From NCBI RefSeq assembly GCF_900129855.1, contig NZ_LT670819.1, forward strand, positions 2,790,001 to 2,854,000: DNA of 64,000 nucleotides, written 5' to 3'. The stretch's first letter is position 1; every line of letters starts with the position of its first letter. The position numbers and the translations under genes are program-made. The notes below the pieces were generated by a model, which was not told where the DNA came from, made no database searches, and saw only the letters and a program-made list of their open reading frames with translations. Source of the DNA: Streptomyces sp. 3214.6. Lineage in GTDB: Bacteria > Actinomycetota > Actinomycetes > Streptomycetales > Streptomycetaceae. Positions 61,772-64,000 of this stretch are shown one piece after another.

Positions 61772-63016
61772 TCAACACGAGCGTCGACCTACTCGAACGG
61801 AGACCATCGCCTGGCGTGTCAACTTCCAGCCGTCGCCGTGTCGTTCGACGTAACCGAGTGCTCTGAGTTCGTACAGTCTCGCGAGCGCGTCGTCGGGTGT
61901 GGTGCGGGCCTCGCGGGCGACCTCGTCGACCCCGGCGGTTCTGCGGGCGGGGAGCGCGGCCAGGACACGCCGGGCGCCCGGCTCCAGCAGGTCGAGCGGC
62001 AGCACCGGGCCGCGCCGGTCCGGGGCCAGCTCACCCATGTCACCGACCAGCTCGACGACCTCGGCGGCGTCGGTGACCAGCACGGCCTCCCCGCGCAGCA
62101 GCTCGTGCACACCGGCCGAGAGACTGCTCGTGGCCGGCCCCGGCACCCCCATCGTGTGCCGGCCCAGCCGCTGCGCCGCCCGCGCGGTGACCAGCGAGCC
62201 GCTGCGGTACGCGGCCTCGACGACGACCGTGCCCCGGGTGAGGGCGGCGATCACCCGGTTGCGCAGGATGAATCTGTTCGGCGTGGGATGGTCGCCGGGG
62301 GGCAGCTCGCCGACCACCAGCCCCTGTTCGCCGATCCGGTTGATCAGCTCGGTGTGCCCGCGCGGGTAGGGCCGGTCGACCCCGCAGGCGAGTACGGCGA
62401 CGGTGGCGCCGCCCGCGCCGAGGGCACCCCGGTGGGCGGCCCCGTCGATGCCGTAGGCCCCGCCGGACACGACCACCCACCCTCGTTCGGCGAGCCCGCA
62501 GGCCAGGCCGGCGGCCATGTGGGCGCCGTACTCGGTGCAGGCGCGGGCGCCCACGACGGCGACCGACCGCAGCGCCCACATGCGCAGGCTGGGCCGCCCG
62601 CGCACCCAGAGCCCCAGCGGCCTGGCATCCCCGAGTTCGTCCAGGGTGCCGGGCCACTCGGCGTCCCCCGGGCACACGAACCGCACCCCGGCCTCCCGCG
62701 CCACGGCCAGGTCCCGCTCCGGCTCGGCCCGCCCGGCCCGCGCCAGCAACCCGGCCCAGCGTTTCGCAGTCACCCCGGGCAACGGCTCCCCGTCGCCCCG
62801 CAACCGGCGTACCACCTCCCGTACGCCCCGCTCCCGCACCCACTGCCCGCCAACCTCGTCGCCGGGCTCGACGACCCGCCCGAGGAAGACGCGGGCGAGC
62901 CGCTCGTCGCCCGGGTCGCCACCGCCGTTGACGCCAGGGCCGTTGACGTCGGGGCCATCAGGGCGGTTCATGCCGGGGCCGGTCATGCCAGTGCCGGTCA
63001 TGTCAGGGCCCGTCAT
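61772..63016 (-). CDS. dprA: DNA processing protein DprA
   Basis: A 414-residue DprA/Smf protein. Rossmann-fold motifs: VAVVGARACTEYG, VVVSGGAYGIDGAAHRGAL and TPNRFILRNRVIAALTRGTVVVEA, then a winged-helix C-terminal part (RTAGVDEVAREARTTPDDAL). Its role is loading RecA on incoming DNA. The N-terminus is a low-complexity stretch with ATG codons at positions 1, 6, 11 and 16 (MTGPDMTGTGMTGPGMN), so the true start is uncertain. The stop of comM overlaps its start as ATGA. Confidence 0.94.
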   Translation of the reverse strand: MTGPDMTGTGMTGPGMNRPDGPDVNGPGVNGGGDPGDERLARVFLGRVVEPGDEVGGQWVRERGVREVVRRLRGDGEPLPGVTAKRWAGLLARAGRAEPERDLAVAREAGVRFVCPGDAEWPGTLDELGDARPLGLWVRGRPSLRMWALRSVAVVGARACTEYGAHMAAGLACGLAERGWVVVSGGAYGIDGAAHRGALGAGGATVAVLACGVDRPYPRGHTELINRIGEQGLVVGELPPGDHPTPNRFILRNRVIAALTRGTVVVEAAYRSGSLVTARAAQRLGRHTMGVPGPATSSLSAGVHELLRGEAVLVTDAAEVVELVGDMGELAPDRRGPVLPLDLLEPGARRVLAALPARRTAGVDEVAREARTTPDDALARLYELRALGYVERHGDGWKLTRQAMVSVRVGRRSC

Positions 63017-64000
63017 GTCAGCGCCCCGAGGGCCATCGGCACCCCGCGCGGCACCCCCGTGCGCAGTTGCAGGGCGAGAGCCACGTCCATGGCGTCGGGC
63101 CGGTCGTGGCCGACCAGGTCGGCGACGGTCCAGGCGACGCGCAGCACCCGATCGAGCCCGCGTGCGGTCAGCACCCCGCGCTCCAGGTTCCGTTCCGCCT
63201 CGTCCATGGCGCCGATCGCGGCATGCCAGCGGTTGCGCAGCTCACGGCCGGGGATCTCGCTGTTGGTCCGCCACCCGGTGCCCGCCAGCCGGACCGCCGC
63301 ACGTTCCCGGGCGGCCCGGACCCGGTCGGCGACGGTGGCCGTGGACTCGCCTCCGGGACCGCGGTGCGCCAGCTCGGCCCGGCCGACCGGGTCGACCTCG
63401 ACGCGCAGGTCGACCCGGTCGAGCAGGGGCCCCGAGAGCCGCGCCTGATAACGGCGGATCACCGAGGGCGGACACTCGCACACGGTGTCGCGTTGCGAGA
63501 ACCGGCCGCACGGGCACGGGTTGGCCGCCAGCACCATCAGGAACCGGGCCGGGAAGCGCAACACTCCCGCACTGCGCGCGATCACCACATGCCCCGCCTC
63601 CAGCGGCTGCCGCAGGGCGTCGAGTACCTGGCTGCCGAACTCGGGGGTCTCGTCGAGGAAGAGCACCCCTCGATGGGCCAGCGAGACGGCCCCGGGGCGG
63701 GCGAACCCCGCCCCGCCCCCGACCAGCGACTGCATCGTGGCCGAGTGGTGCGGGGCGCAGTACGGGGGCACGTCGATGAGGGGCTTGCCCGGTGGCAGCA
63801 GTCCGGCCACCGAGTGCACCGCCGTGACCTCCAGCGACTCCTCCCTGCTCAGCCGGGGCAGCACGGCGGGCAGGCGCTCCGCGAGCATGGTCTTGCCCGC
63901 GCCGGGCGGTCCCTCGAGGAACAGGTGGTGTCCGCCCGCCGCGGCCACCTCGACCGCGGTCCGCGCCGAGCGCTGCCCGACCACGTCCGCGAGGTCGTGC
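63013..64000 (-). CDS. comM: YifB/ComM family Mg-chelatase-like ATPase, 5' end beyond window
   Basis: About 330 C-terminal residues are visible; the frame continues past 64000 (upstream codons read HDLADVVGQRSARTAVEVA). It shows Walker A LFLEGPPGAGKTML, PPYCAPHHSATMQSLVGGG, the AAA+ Walker B GVLFLDETPEFG, a four-cysteine loop (ANPCPCGRFS and TVCECPPS) and LSGPLLDRVDLRVEV. YifB/ComM helicases assist recombination of taken-up DNA. It is cotranscribed with dprA. Confidence 0.94.
   Translation of the reverse strand, partial: HDLADVVGQRSARTAVEVAAAGGHHLFLEGPPGAGKTMLAERLPAVLPRLSREESLEVTAVHSVAGLLPPGKPLIDVPPYCAPHHSATMQSLVGGGAGFARPGAVSLAHRGVLFLDETPEFGSQVLDALRQPLEAGHVVIARSAGVLRFPARFLMVLAANPCPCGRFSQRDTVCECPPSVIRRYQARLSGPLLDRVDLRVEVDPVGRAELAHRGPGGESTATVADRVRAARERAAVRLAGTGWRTNSEIPGRELRNRWHAAIGAMDEAERNLERGVLTARGLDRVLRVAWTVADLVGHDRPDAMDVALALQLRTGVPRGVPMALGALT

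Overview
The window is chromosomal DNA of a Streptomyces (or very close relative). GC content is very high with strong third-position GC bias, and GTG/TTG starts and ATGA or TGATG gene overlaps are common. The block rpsB-tsf-pyrH-frr-cdsA-rlmN lies next to whiG, dprA and comM, which is the Streptomyces arrangement. I saw no phage, IS element, CRISPR array or tRNA.

Left part (1-12408): a carbohydrate locus that reads as a xyloglucan-utilisation system. A minus-strand operon runs from a Tat/lipoprotein sugar-binding protein through two ABC permeases to GH74 endo-xyloglucanase, GH42 beta-galactosidase and GH95 alpha-fucosidase (cut by the window edge). A divergent GH3 glycosidase completes it. 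The divergent promoter carries two identical LacI-type palindromes.

Polyamine/GABA region (12558-41849): a succinate-semialdehyde-type dehydrogenase, gabT, a PucR regulator, a six-gene operon (aldehyde dehydrogenase, potDABC, gamma-glutamylputrescine oxidase-like enzyme), and a second module of aldehyde dehydrogenase, Lrp/AsnC regulator and class III aminotransferase. Together they could import putrescine and convert it to GABA and succinate. Set among them are a 6C-type small RNA downstream of gabT, a VirD4/TraG-like membrane ATPase, a frameshifted DyP peroxidase remnant, a NADAR protein, a TTA-containing small membrane protein, a probable aminodeoxyfutalosine deaminase (menaquinone synthesis), a glycerophosphodiesterase, an ECF sigma factor fused to a transmembrane surface domain, a sortase/substrate/ECF-sigma operon, and a methyltransferase gene preceded by a 16-codon overlapping ORF.

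Transport and surface region (42044-53651): a drug-type ABC exporter, VOC and LOG family proteins, an LAETG-anchored surface protein with a near-consensus promoter, a mycothiol-dependent isomerase-like protein, and a thiamine ABC transporter (thiB-thiP-thiQ order) controlled by a clear TPP riboswitch. Then come rlmN and a lipoprotein with an acidic tandem repeat.

Right part (53717-64000): a SRPBCC protein, cdsA, frr, pyrH, tsf, rpsB (with a tandem-repeat tail), an M23 peptidase, a TetR regulator, the sporulation sigma factor whiG, dprA and the 3' part of comM.
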